Shown: positions 11,802 through 22,079 of the stretch, piece by piece
Layout of the letters: every line of letters starts with the position of its first letter
Numbering within the stretch: position 1 is the stretch's first letter
Assembly (NCBI GenBank): GCA_030704615.1
Contig: CM060732.1
Coordinates: forward strand, 47,969,053-48,033,052
Direction: 5' to 3'
DNA from: Takakia lepidozioides
Taxonomy: Eukaryota > Streptophyta > Takakiopsida > Takakiales > Takakiaceae
DNA length: 64,000 bases
The notes under the pieces: model-generated
Told to the model about the DNA's origin: nothing
Database searches by the model: none
Seen by the model: only the letters and a program-made list of their open reading frames with translations
Translations under genes and position numbers: made by a program

Positions 11802-12128
11802 TTGGGCTCGGGTTGGTTCCTGTGCTTAAACTTATGGCCTGCGAAAACAATCAAAAATTTAGCTCCTATCACCATCAACACTCCTCAGGGTGATCCCTCA
11901 CAAGTGGTTACTTATGCCAAATCTAGGGCTTCATGTGTAGTTTTTGGGGTGAATCCCAGGATGGACGATGTGTCCTTTAAAACTACATGCTCTACCTTAG
12001 GCTTGGATTTCATGGTTAATGGTACCATCTCAAGACTTGATAACAGGGGTACGTTGAAGGTTGCAATGACCAAAAGTGCTTCTAATAGAGTCCCACATCA
12101 ATTCAATCTCAAAGAAGTTCGTTCGTGA
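11802..12128 (+). CDS. Unrecognised ORF, possibly transposon-derived
   Basis: The 108-codon frame has a protein-like composition (SRASCVVFGVNPRMDDVSF, then RGTLKVAMTKSASNRV). It shows no motif I can name. The style is compatible with a fragment of a LINE ORF1, but that is only a guess. It lies in the spacer of the large inverted repeat. Confidence 0.25.
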   Translation: MGSGWFLCLNLWPAKTIKNLAPITINTPQGDPSQVVTYAKSRASCVVFGVNPRMDDVSFKTTCSTLGLDFMVNGTISRLDNRGTLKVAMTKSASNRVPHQFNLKEVRS

Positions 12129-12284
12129 TTTCTTGTTTGACAATTGTGAAATTATCAACAAGGGTTTGAGGTACAAGCATAGTATCTAGCTAAAACTGAA
12201 TTTGAAGGGCGGCATGAGTACTCTGCTGGACCTCTTTGTCCGTTGTGTTTACATGCCCACAGAGGGGACCCTGTGTGCAAACAC

Positions 12285-12411
12285 TTATAATGAAGAAGGG
12301 ACAAACAATGATGGAGGAGATGAGGGAGAGGAGGAAGAAACAGATGACGACGATGCAGATGAGGAGGAGGAGGAGGAGGAGCATGATGATGATGAAGAGG
12401 AAGGAATGTAG
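12285..12411 (+). repeat. GAG/GAT-rich low-complexity tract
   Basis: An imperfect GAGGAG/GATGAT tract encodes Glu/Asp runs in one frame and basic/Met runs in another. It is most simply read as low-complexity DNA. Confidence 0.6.
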
Positions 12412-12850
12412 AACAAATCGAATCAGGGCCTCTTTTTTGGCTACCTTCACCTTGTAAGTATGGAGAAAATTCTGAGACTTGTTTGTGTGTTTCTTCTTAC
12501 TCTCTTTTTGACATTCTAGTTGCCTAAGAAAAGTGCCCAAATAATGGTACAAAGATATGGACTACACTACTCCATTGTAGGGAGGCTATGTCGCTATTGT
12601 CCTACCAAGAGGAATGTGGTTTGCAGGCTGTGTAGGCGCCGGGTGGTTTTCCTAGCCTCAAGTATAGCTCCCAGGAACCTTTGCTAAATGGGTGCATACA
12701 ACATAAAAGTTGTAGGCCGAGGCTATGTACATATTTTGAGGCTGTGGATACAGTGACTGCTTTAGGATTAAGCATGTAAATGGGTACATTGGGAGTCCAA
12801 TTCACTTACTCTTTGGCCATGTTGCTGATCTGGTGCTTGTGCATTTGTAG

Positions 12851-12967
12851 GATTTTAAGCAAAAGTATCCAGACGTGATTGTGCCAAACCCACTAGAAGC
12901 CATTCAACAGCTACGAAACAGGCAGTCGATGCTTCAGGATGTGGCCGATCTAGACCTTTGTGACTAT
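12851..12967 (+). pseudogene. Isolated exon of inositol 1,3,4-trisphosphate 5/6-kinase-like gene
   Basis: A 117-nt phase-0 exon sits between an acceptor (CATTTGTAG) and a donor (GACTAT|GTGGTT). It encodes FKQKYPDVIVPNPLEAIQQL followed by RNRQSMLQDVADLDL. Plant ITPK proteins carry a very similar stretch (YPDVTVLDPPDAIQ..NRQSMLQDVADL) before the ATP-grasp core. The next expected exon (VGVPRQLV...) and the preceding one were not found nearby. It therefore looks like a captured or orphaned exon, and it lies between the arms of the inverted repeat. Confidence 0.65.
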
Positions 12968-15044
12968 GTGGTTGGTTTTAGGCCAGTACACAGTGCCTTC
13001 AACCAGCTCTTATATCTATTTGACCTGGAGTTTCGGTTTAGGGGCATCAATTTAATCAATTTTACTCACACTGAGAACCAAATTTTGAGTAACCAGTCAT
13101 ATTGCAGACTTAAGTTAATTTAAATCTCAGTGATTGAGTGAGTGAGTCCACGGCAATGCCTGGATACATGAGAAGTTGACCTGCATTTTGTTGTTTTCCA
13201 TTTCTTGCAACTTTTGGAATTTGAATATGGTCCTGGACGACCATCCGATCTGCTTCCTTCTTTTCATAGCCAAGGTTTTCATTTTGCTCGTGTTGTTTGC
13301 AATCTGAGTATCCCGCAACAAAGAGGAAGATTTAAAGAACTTAGTTGATGAATTATGTTCTGCATGATTCCCACATCTGAGGAACAACGGAATCACCAGT
13401 CATGAAGCAGGTTAGAGGTCTGCTACAAGTGGTCACTTGCGTATGGGCTAATATGGACTTGGTAGTGATCTTCATGTGCAGACCGTTGTCCATGTGCTTT
13501 TCAATCAATCTGCGGTTCCAGTACAAAAGAATGTAGAGGTATTGACCACAAAAGGAAGCAATATAACTTGGCATAGGGGCTGATATGGACTTGACATTGA
13601 TCTTCCATGTGCACACCTCTCTCCATGTGATGCTCATCCACCACTCTACCCACTGCCTGCGTATCGCTGGTTTGACTAAGTGACTGGTCACTAGATCACC
13701 AGTCACACCTTCATAGGAGTGGGCATGTGGCTTGCAAGTGTTGGGCTGCCAATAACAAACCCACTACAACGTTGCACTACAACCATAATCTCATCACTAT
13801 TGTAGAACTTAGCATTCATGCTCTCGATTCCCACTCCAGCCTTTCAAATTCCTCAACTTCCATTCAGCATCCCATGAACCCCACATGCAGCCCGAGTGTT
13901 ATTACAAGCACGTTATGTGCTTTGGTAAATACTGTTGTTGGAATGAGGCAAAGCCCTCAAACCTTGGCCAAATGTTTATGCAAACCTCCTTAAACTGCTT
14001 GTGAGGTAAATGGGTTTGATGTGCATGCCAGGGCTAGCTCCATCTCATTTTTTGGGGGACCCTTTGGGAGACAGATGGCTTACTCAGAAGTGCTTCAGCT
14101 TCCTCTGATTCACTGGCAAAAGATATATGGCTACCTCTGAAAGAAACAAACAATTTCAAACCTCACAATTGATGAATGGCTTCCCCTGCATCATCATGTA
14201 CTCCCCTGGCACTAGTATCTGGCCCCCATGACACAACCCCAGAGAAAACAAAAGACATGTTCATTTCGAGAATTATCTCCAATAATCTTGTTTCGATACC
14301 CTTGCAAAGGTATCATGTTGCAATTGGGCTGTGTGTTCGATAGAGAGTTTAATATATCAACTCTTAGACGTTGATACTCTTACAGTGGTATCATGTTTGG
14401 TATATGTACATAGCCATATATTGGCACTATAAGGGCTTGGCAGTATGAAATTGGTTAGTGTCTCAAGGTGCAGATGAAACATGCTAACATATTTAGATTG
14501 TAAGCAACACCCACCAGTCAAAATCATCCTCAGAAGAGATTGATACACAAAAATTTCTCAGGGTCGTTGGTGCGCAGGCTATCCTAAAATGTATTAGCAA
14601 ACCACAGTACACAGTGTGGGCAGGTTGAAGACAAACCATGTGATCAAGCTCTTTCTTTCAGTGTATGTGTTGAGGAGCGTTTGGTAACCCACTCTACTAC
14701 CCCTAAAGTTCTCTCCTCAAAACTCATGAGTCACCTGCACGTACACAAGAACTACAGCTTTAGCTAAAATGATATCTTTATCAATGATTGGGGAAACTCA
14801 TGCCAATATGGGAATGTGCTTACTCATGGGCAGATCTTGTCATTTGGTGATCCAAGAAGGCTTCCATCATACATAGCGCCACCACCGCTCCACCACCGCT
14901 CAACCCTAAACTTGTTGTTGCATTCTTCTCTCGTTACTTCTCGTCCTCCAACTGATTTGATCCTTTCACTTTTAGGGCACCTCTGCCCTAAAAACCCTTC
15001 ATCACTTCATTTCTCTCTCCCTTTCCCCTCTCGCTCTCTCTCTA
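12968..15044. other. Spacer of the large inverted repeat, no supported gene
   Basis: Only short frames without motifs are visible. Words such as GGTATCATGTT at 14310 and 14390 resemble the 100-bp tandem repeat family at 10.8 kb. No transposase or reverse transcriptase is present. Confidence 0.35.
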
Positions 15045-15435
15045 GTATATATCTCTCCTTTAGGGTACGCGACTCATGTCGTGACTTAGGCCTTACCACA
15101 AGCAAAGGATGGACGGGCAGCAGGAATAGACGGGCCAGCATGTATATTCATCTTATACTCTCGTATGTATATGTGTATACGATACATATACATATACATA
15201 CACATGATAATATATTATATATATTATATACAAAACTGCGTTAAAAATTATAGATTACAATTCAATTGAATTGCGAAGTGGCAATTCAATTGAATTGCCA
15301 GTTGGCAATTCGATTGAATTGCAAATTAGTGTTAGTTCAATTGAATTGGCATCGCAATTCAATTGAATTGGCATCTGATCAAGTGAATTGCGCTGCATTT
15401 CACATCAAGGCCTATTTGGAATTCCCTACATGATG
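15045..15435 (-). repeat. Right arm of the large inverted repeat
   Basis: This is the reverse complement of 10462-10783, and is about 70 bp longer. The extra length comes from additional copies of the palindromic word CAATTCAATTGAATTG between 15260 and 15380. The left arm keeps fewer copies. Confidence 0.85.
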
Positions 15436-16110
15436 ACCCTGCAAATCGTCACGTCTACATTGCCATGCGCCTCGTACACAGAGCCATGATTTCCATCCTC
15501 TAAAATATCCAGGCAACAAATCTTGGTGTGAAGATATGATCAAGTGGCGATACTATCAAGATCAGATAGATGCCACATGGGAAAAAGAAAAAGAGTATTC
15601 AAAACTATATATTCATTCGTTTTCTATCATTGAGGAGTGATTTCTAGTAGAGGTATCATATTAGATACCTAACCTCTATTTAGAAGAATGTTGAACATAA
15701 AATTCAAATGCGGTAGAAAATTGTTGAGTGAGCAATTGCAAACTTGTCGGTGTAGGTTGAGGTATTTAACAACTGCAGCCGGACGACCGAAGAGGTGCTA
15801 AAGCGATGTCTTCGGTACTGAAGAGATGGTCTCAAAAGATGACGATGGATTTATATAAAGAATTTGAGAAGTGACGATAGGAGATAACCTAAATTGGATT
15901 GGTTGTGAATGTATATAATAATGCTCACAAGCTTGACGATGCATGGTGCAGCAGTTGCAGGATGGTCCGGGGATCTATACCTAGAACTTTGTATCAAATT
16001 GCAGTTCCAATAGTGTATAGAGGTTGACGTAATAAAACTATACACGTGGCTTTTAATATGTCGATAAAGTTCCAATTTTTTTTTAGCTTCATAACCTTGA
16101 ACTGCAATTT
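15436..16110. other. Stretch with no supported gene
   Basis: No motif-bearing frame is visible on either strand. Confidence 0.35.
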
Positions 16111-16175
16111 GGACCCACAACCATTTCCGAGGGTGGTGTGTGCCCATCATCACTGGACTACAATTTGGTTGTCAT
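16111..16175 (-). mobile_element. Truncated SINE head
   Basis: The segment contains the inverted B-box region (ACCCACAACCA) and an inverted A-box region (CACTGGACTAC) of the SINE seen at 16182-16350, without the distal body. Confidence 0.6.
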
Positions 16176-16181
16176 GGGTCA

Positions 16182-16350
16182 ATAATAATAATATGTGACG
16201 CCTCTTGAAGAGAGCGTAAATTATGGCCTCTTGACCTCGAAGAGCTACTTGGATAGGAAAGTGGACAGCTTTATGACACTAATTGGTGGATTGAACCCAC
16301 AACCACTTCCGAGGTGGTATGTGCCCATTACCACTTGGCTACAACTTGGT
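16182..16350 (-). mobile_element. tRNA-derived SINE, inverted copy
   Basis: Read on the minus strand it starts near TTGTAGCCAAGTGGTAATGG (A-box), has GGTTCAATCC (B-box), and ends in AGGCGTCACATATTATTATT. It matches the plus-strand copy at 7741-7890 in order and spacing, with a longer centre. Confidence 0.7.
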
Positions 16351-16897
16351 TGTCCCAAGTTGTCAGGTCAATGTATTTAATGTGTGGGTTACACAAGGAC
16401 TTTCGAGTCATTGGAGGAGGATTGGGAAATTGCGTTGCTCCGGGTATAGTCGCTAGAATGTGTCCACTTGTATTGGGGTGAAGTGATACCATAAGATATT
16501 CTAGAGTCTTCCTTCTTCTTCCAATATGACCAAGAAAATGCTTTGAACCAATAGGAATATTGTTGCATTTTGAGTTGGTCTTCATTTTGGTCCGTCATAT
16601 TAAGCGGCCCTCACCATCAGCCTTTCCATATAAGTCGGCCCTCACGTAAATGGGCCCTCTTTATGCCATTGTTATCAAGGAAAGATAATAGGAATAATGT
16701 AAAAACTTAATGCACACGTGCAACCTTTGACAAGATGGTACGCCGGTTTCCGGCATGTCAAATCTTCCCCACCCTCTCTTGAGAGTGACATGGAACTGAA
16801 GGAGTGTCAACTCCAGTCGGGGTTACACTGGGTTACATGACGAGGTGTGTAACTCCACTTGGGATTACATTGGGTTACACTACGAGATGTATAACTC
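16351..16897. other. Stretch with no supported gene
   Basis: No coding motif is seen. GGGTTACA-type words begin at about 16810, leading into the tandem duplication. Confidence 0.35.
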
Positions 16898-17235
16898 CAT
16901 TCGGGTTTACACAGAATGGAGTGTAACTCCACTCGGTGTATCTCACACTTGGTCTCGAAATTTGACTAAGTCCAAATTTGGCTGAGTATAAAATGGACTA
17001 ACCAGAATTACATGAGAAACCGGGGTTACAGAGGGTTACACCACTGGAGGGTTACATCGACCAGGGCATTCGGGTTTACACAGAATGGAGTGTAACTCCA
17101 CTCGGTGTAACTCACACTTGGTCTCGAAATTTGACTAAGTCCAAATTTGACTGAGTATAAAATGGACTAACCAGAGTTACCTGAGAAACCGGGGTTACAG
17201 AGGGTTACACCACTGGAGGGTTACATCGACCGGGG
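16898..17235 (+). repeat. Two tandem copies of a 169-bp unit
   Basis: CATTCGGGTTTACACAGAAT starts at 16898 and again at 17067. The copies are nearly identical through GTTACATCGACC. The unit is rich in GGGTTACA and GTGTAACTCC words. Confidence 0.85.
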
Positions 17236-17344
17236 TTACACTACCGGAGCCTCCCATCAAGAATCGAACTCTGAACCTTGCCGCCTGCAATGCTATCACC
17301 TTACCATCACGTTGTACCCACCACAGCTTGCAACCCACTTGGAT

Positions 17345-17415
17345 TCCTAAGTACTAGGGCTTCACATTGCTCCGCACTACTAGCGACGAATTCTGAGAAC
17401 TGCGTTCAATTGGTA
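17345..17415 (+). repeat. Dispersed repeat D1, copy 1 (partial)
   Basis: Shares CACTACTAGCGACGAATTCT and the following GAACTGCGTTCAATT with copies at 20528-20640 and 46330-46440. Confidence 0.65.
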
Positions 17416-17442
17416 CAAAAAGGGGTGGGTCATCCCATGGTC

Positions 17443-19529
17443 TTACATCTCCAAATCTCGTTCAGCCATATTGTTGAACACTCCCTCCGCATCCTCAATG
17501 CTCCCACATTTGGCATACATGTCCACGAGGGTATTGTCCAGAATTACATCTGGTACAATTCCAGTTTTGGCAATGCAACCATGCACCTCTTTGCCCTTTT
17601 CCAAGGCTGCCAGGTTTGCACACGCACTGCAAACGCACACAAACGTGATGTGGTCGGGCTTCACCCCTTCCCCCATCATTTGCTCATAGGTCTCCAACGC
17701 CTCCATCCCACGCCCCTGTTGTGCATATCCTGCACTCATCGCACTCCACGACACCACATTTCGTCCAGCCATACTGTCGAACACTCCCTTTGCATCCTCG
17801 ATGCACTCACATTTGACATACATGTCTAGCAGGGCAGTGTTCAGGGTGACATCTGGTACTAATCCAGCTTTGACGATGTCACCATGGACCTCTTTGCACC
17901 TTTCCAGGGCTGCCAAGCTTGCACATGCATTGCAAATGCAAACAAACGTTATGCGGCACATCAATTGCTCATAGGTCTCCAAAGCCTCCATCCCGCGCCT
18001 TGCAGTGCATATCCTGCAATCAGTGCACTCCACGACACCACATCTCGTTTAGCCATACTGTCGAACACTCCCTTTGCATCCTCGATGCATTCACATTTGA
18101 CCTACATGTCCAACAGGGCAGTGTTCAGGATGACATCTGGTACTAATCCAACTTTGACGATGTCACCATGGACCTCTTTGCACCTTTCCAGGGTTGCCAG
18201 GCTTGCACATGCATTACAAATGCAAACAAACGTTATGTGGTCGGGCTTCACCCCTTCCCCCATCATTTGCTCATAGGTCTCCGAAGCCTCCATCCCGCGC
18301 CCTTGTTGTGCGTATCCTGCAATCATCGCCCTCCATGACACCACATCTCGTTCAACCATACGGTTGAAAACTCCATTTGCATCCTCGATGCACTCACATT
18401 TGACATACATGTCCAGCAGGGCAGTGTTCAAAATGACATCGGGTACAATTCCAAATGCGATGATGTCACCATGGACCACTTTGCACCTTTCTAGAGCTGC
18501 CAGGCTTGCACACACATTGCAAATGCAAACAAACGTTATGTGGTCGGGCTTCACCCCTTCCCCCATCATTTGCTCATAGGTCTCTAAAGCCTCCATCCCG
18601 CGCCCTTGCTGTGCATATCCTGCAATCATCGCCCTCCACGACACCACATCTCATTCAGCCATACTGTCGAAAACTCCCTTCATACATGTCCACGAGGGTA
18701 TTATTCAGAATGACACTTGGTATAATGTAGCTCTGACAATGTCGCCATGGACCTCTCCGCCCTTTTCCAGAGCTGCCAGACTTGCACACGCATCACAAAT
18801 GCACACAAACGTGATGTGGTCAGGCTTCAGCCCTTCCCCCATCATTTGATCATAGGTCTCCAAGCCTTCATACCACGTCTTTGTTGTGCATACCCTGCGA
18901 GCATCGTCTTCCATGACACCAAATCTCATTCAGCCATAGTGTTGAAAACTCCCTTCGCTTAAGTCACCCACATTTGGCATACATGTCCACCAGGGTAGTG
19001 TTCAGAATGACATCTAGTACAATTCCAGCTTTGACGATGTCACCATGGACTTCTTTCCCCTTTTCCAGAGCTCCCAGGCTTGCATACGCATTGCAAACAC
19101 AAACAAATGTGATGTGGTTGGGCTTCACCCCTTCGCGCAGCATTTGCTTGTAGGTCTCCAAAGCATTCCTACCACACCCATGCTTGGTAAATCCTGCCAA
19201 CATTCTCACGTGATCAAAGATCGTTGAGGCATTCTGTTGAACACTTGGTGAGCATCCATGATGCTCCCGCACTTAATATATATGTTGACAAGGGTGTTGA
19301 GTAGAAAAACATTTGGTATGAATCCACTTTGGATAATGTGAGTGTGCACCTGTTTTCTAGCTTCCAGACCTTCCATCTTGATGCACTTAAGCAAGAGACA
19401 GAGATACGTATCTGAATCTGCTGAAATGCCTCCTTGGTTTGGAGTCTGTAGAGCCTCTGCCAAGCTACCTGCCGCACAAAGTATCTTCACATGCAGGTTT
19501 ATTGTAGCTATTGATCCACATCGAATCAT
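17443..19529 (-). pseudogene. PLS-class PPR gene, copy A, decayed
   Basis: Reading from 19529 down, the frame begins with a typical leader and first repeats: SADSDTYLCLLLKCIKMEGL, HTHIIQSGFIPNVFLLNTLV, and KCGSIMDAHQVFNRMPQRS. A frameshift near 19210 moves the reading to GRNALETYKQMLREGVKPN and KGKEVHGDIVKAG. Further shifts follow near 18930-18700, and stops occur near 18660 and 18100. Downstream, three near-identical PPR triplets repeat with a 303-bp (101-aa) period (VVSWRAMIAGYAQQGRGMEA...EGVKPDHITFVC). One copy near 17960 has lost about 16 bp. PPR proteins of this kind bind organellar RNA one base per repeat, often for C-to-U editing. No E or DYW tail follows at the left end. The recent-looking repeats suggest unequal exchange within the gene, but the copy appears non-functional. 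Confidence 0.8.
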
Positions 19530-20527
19530 AGGTCATTTGGAGCTTGAAGTCGGCCCTCTTGAATCTGTCCACCCACACACTATCCCTACTCCTTCAGCTA
19601 TCTATGCCTCTGCACGAATCATACATACATTCTTCCCTGTTGTCACATTGGCAGTATCATGTCAAAGTCACTCCAAACTATCAAAGGTACACTCAACCAG
19701 CTAACTTGCAGAATTCAACATGAAAATTTAGGGCCGATTGTGATAAGAGGGAAAAACAAGGTGAAATATTTTGAAGAAGGTGCCTTCGTTAGCAGTACCT
19801 GAATTTATCAATTGTATCACTGCTACTGCGGCTTCCAGTTGACCATCTACCCATGCATGTTTCTTGTAGCTATCCTTCCACAGGGAATCATGGGTGATCG
19901 GAGCTTGAAATCCAGCCCTCTTGGATGAATCTGGACCCACATCTCAAGGTCGAATCTGATGAGAGGGCAAAACAGGCTGAAATAGGTCGAAGAAAAAGGT
20001 GCCCTCACCACATTGTCCTTGACCTTGTTTCATGACCCATGGAGACCTGCTAGCAGCTGACACCCCAATTCTAAATTGCATCTGCTTCTCTCTGTAGTCC
20101 AACAGGCATTCACCTTTTTGTCTCCATTGTCCCACCATTGACTGGGGTTTGAAACATGGTCTGCTAAGACCAAGCTGAATCTTTCAAGAACATTGTAAAC
20201 ATCAGGAAGAATAACAAATCATGGTACTAAGAGCCCCCATTTGCAGGATGGACAAACTTCTTCACATCGTGCATTAAGAAAAGCCACACCTTGCAATTGC
20301 TCCTGCTGTGTACTCATAATCTGAGAACGTCTCCTGCGAATCGCAATCGGCCTGTGAAACCCCTCCTGCGGTTCAAGAAACGGGCAGTTTGGGCAGTTTC
20401 GAAACACTTGGCGCCACGAATTCTATTGGCATTTTTTGGGCGGGCAATCCGGACAGATTTAAAGAATTTGACAACGAAACGTGGCGACAATGACGTGCGA
20501 CGAAAATGTGGCACTTTGGCACCATAT
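19530..20527 (-). other. PPR leader relics and repeats
   Basis: Blocks here recur upstream of the other PPR copies. GGGCAAAACAGGCTGAAATAGG at 19967 also occurs at about 23286 and 24540. TTTGCAGGATGGACAAACTT at 20240 recurs at 24829. They look like 5' leader or flank of the PPR family. Confidence 0.5.
19955..20035 (-). repeat. Dispersed repeat R3, copy 1
   Basis: The block from GATGAGAGGGCAAAACAGG to CATTGTCCTTGACCTTG recurs at 23275-23345, 24433-24503 and 24531-24602, always near PPR remnants. Confidence 0.7.
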
Positions 20528-20640
20528 TCCTGCTCTACGCTAAACTAGCTTCCGACCTTCAGTCGTCACTAGAACTAGGGCTTCGCGTTGCTTTGCACTA
20601 CTAGCGACGAATTCTAAGAACTACGTTCAATTTTTCACAA
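20528..20640 (+). repeat. Dispersed repeat D1, copy 2 (most complete)
   Basis: Contains TTCCTGCTCTACGCTAAACT, then CTTCCGACCTTCAGTCGTCA, then CACTACTAGCGACGAATTCT, ending before a poly(A) run at 20638-20655. The same order is seen near 46330. Confidence 0.7.
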
Positions 20641-20655
20641 AAAAAAAAAAAAAAG

Positions 20656-21509
20656 GTGGGTCATCCCCATATGTTACATGTAGAGATCCCGGGTTCTGTT
20701 TTTTTCTGGAAGAAAAATGGCGGATCTGCATTTCAATGTTCAATTTTCACAAGACTTATCAATCAATAACAACATACCCAAATACCCTTACATTCACTAT
20801 ATGTAACCAGGATGATACCACTGGGGAGGATGAGCTGAATTCTAATGGAAGACCTTTAGATCAAATTTGTCATTCAGTCAAACAATGATTCCATCCATGT
20901 CATAGATGGTAGGTTGTAGTCTTGATCTGCATCAATACAAACTAGAGTTTGATGACTTGGGGCTGCAATATAAATGGTTGCATGCCTACCCTCGTCACTT
21001 TCTTTCACTCCAAAGTTTTCCATTGGAAAGCTATAAGTTAGCATGTCTGAGAGTGAGGTATGTCACATTTTCACAAGAATTTTAGCACTGTTCCTGTTTG
21101 TGGACTCTGAAGTTATTCCTTCCAGAAAGTACTCGGAACAGTCAGCTGATAACTTTCTTCTCCCTCCCAAACACATTTCCAACCCAGCCTGTCCCATAAT
21201 ATGTCCCATGCACATGGCTACATGCAGAGAGAAGAGCTGTAAATGTGATAGAATCGCGTGTCAAACATTCACATGCATCTATTCAAATAGTTGGAGGGCC
21301 TACCACAACCGTGCTGAGCATAACGTGCAATCATCACACAAGGATCAATCTACTATGTGTGAATTGTCCAGCAATGAGCACCCAACAGGGCCAGGTCTTT
21401 AGGCTGAGCAGCCTTGAGATTTTCAAAGTTGGTGAACAGATGTAGAGACAATGTTCTTGATGTTCCTGAAGAGCGTCAGTCTTTGTGAGAATACCTTGGA
21501 CAATGTAAA
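20656..21509. other. Stretch between PPR copies A and B, no supported gene
   Basis: Short frames only; nothing recognisable. Copy B breaks off at about 21510 into this unrelated sequence. Confidence 0.35.
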
Positions 21510-22060
21510 TTAAGATGAGAAGTGGTTGGGCTTCACCAATTCGCACAACATTTGCTCATATGTCTCCAAAGCATTCCTACCACACCCATGCTTGGTAAAT
21601 CCTGCCAATATTAAATTCCACGTGATCAAAGATCGTTGAGGCATTCTGTTGAAAACTTGGTAAGCATCCATGATGCTCCCACTTAACATACATGTTGACA
21701 AGGGTGTGGAGTAGAAAAACATTCGGCATAAATCCACTTTGGATAATGTGAGTGTGCACCTGTTTTCCAGCTTCCAGACCTTCCATCTTGATGCAATTAA
21801 GCAAGAGACTGACATAAGAATCTAAATCTGCTGAAATGCCTCCTTGGTTTAAAGTCTGTAGAGCTTATGTCAGTCTGCCTGCCACACAAACATCTTCTCA
21901 TGCCAATAAGTGCCAGAAGAGGCATTGTGGACTCCTTCTCTTGAACCTCTTTCAGAAGCTATGGTCATGGTTGTGGTGCCTGACATTATCAACTGTGCCT
22001 CTGCAGCTGCTGCCTTTAGTTGACCATGTGCCCATGCAGGTTTCTTGTAGCTATTGATCC
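21510..22060 (-). pseudogene. PPR gene, copy B, N-terminal fragment
   Basis: The reading runs from a leader (SYKKPAWAHGQLKAAAAEAQ) through CIKMEGLEAGKQVHTHIIQS and GFMPNVFLLHTLVNMYVK. It reaches KHGCGRNALETYEQML and stops abruptly near 21510. A deletion of one residue group (KCGS to GS) and frameshifts separate the parts. Only the first one or two PPR triplets remain, so this is a truncated paralogue of copies A and C. Confidence 0.75.
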
Positions 22061-22079
22061 ACATGTCATGTGTGCTGCC

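Noticed and set aside
12202-12457. Acidic ORF with Glu/Asp runs
   Set aside because: The tract is GAG/GAT low-complexity DNA, open in several frames, with no supporting exon context.
10462-15435. CRISPR-like or LTR interpretation of the repeated arms
   Set aside because: The arms are inverted, not direct, and there is no array of spaced short repeats or internal pol gene.
17278-19230. Plus-strand ORFs rich in His, Cys, Ser across the PPR region
   Set aside because: They are antisense shadows of the repeated minus-strand PPR frames.
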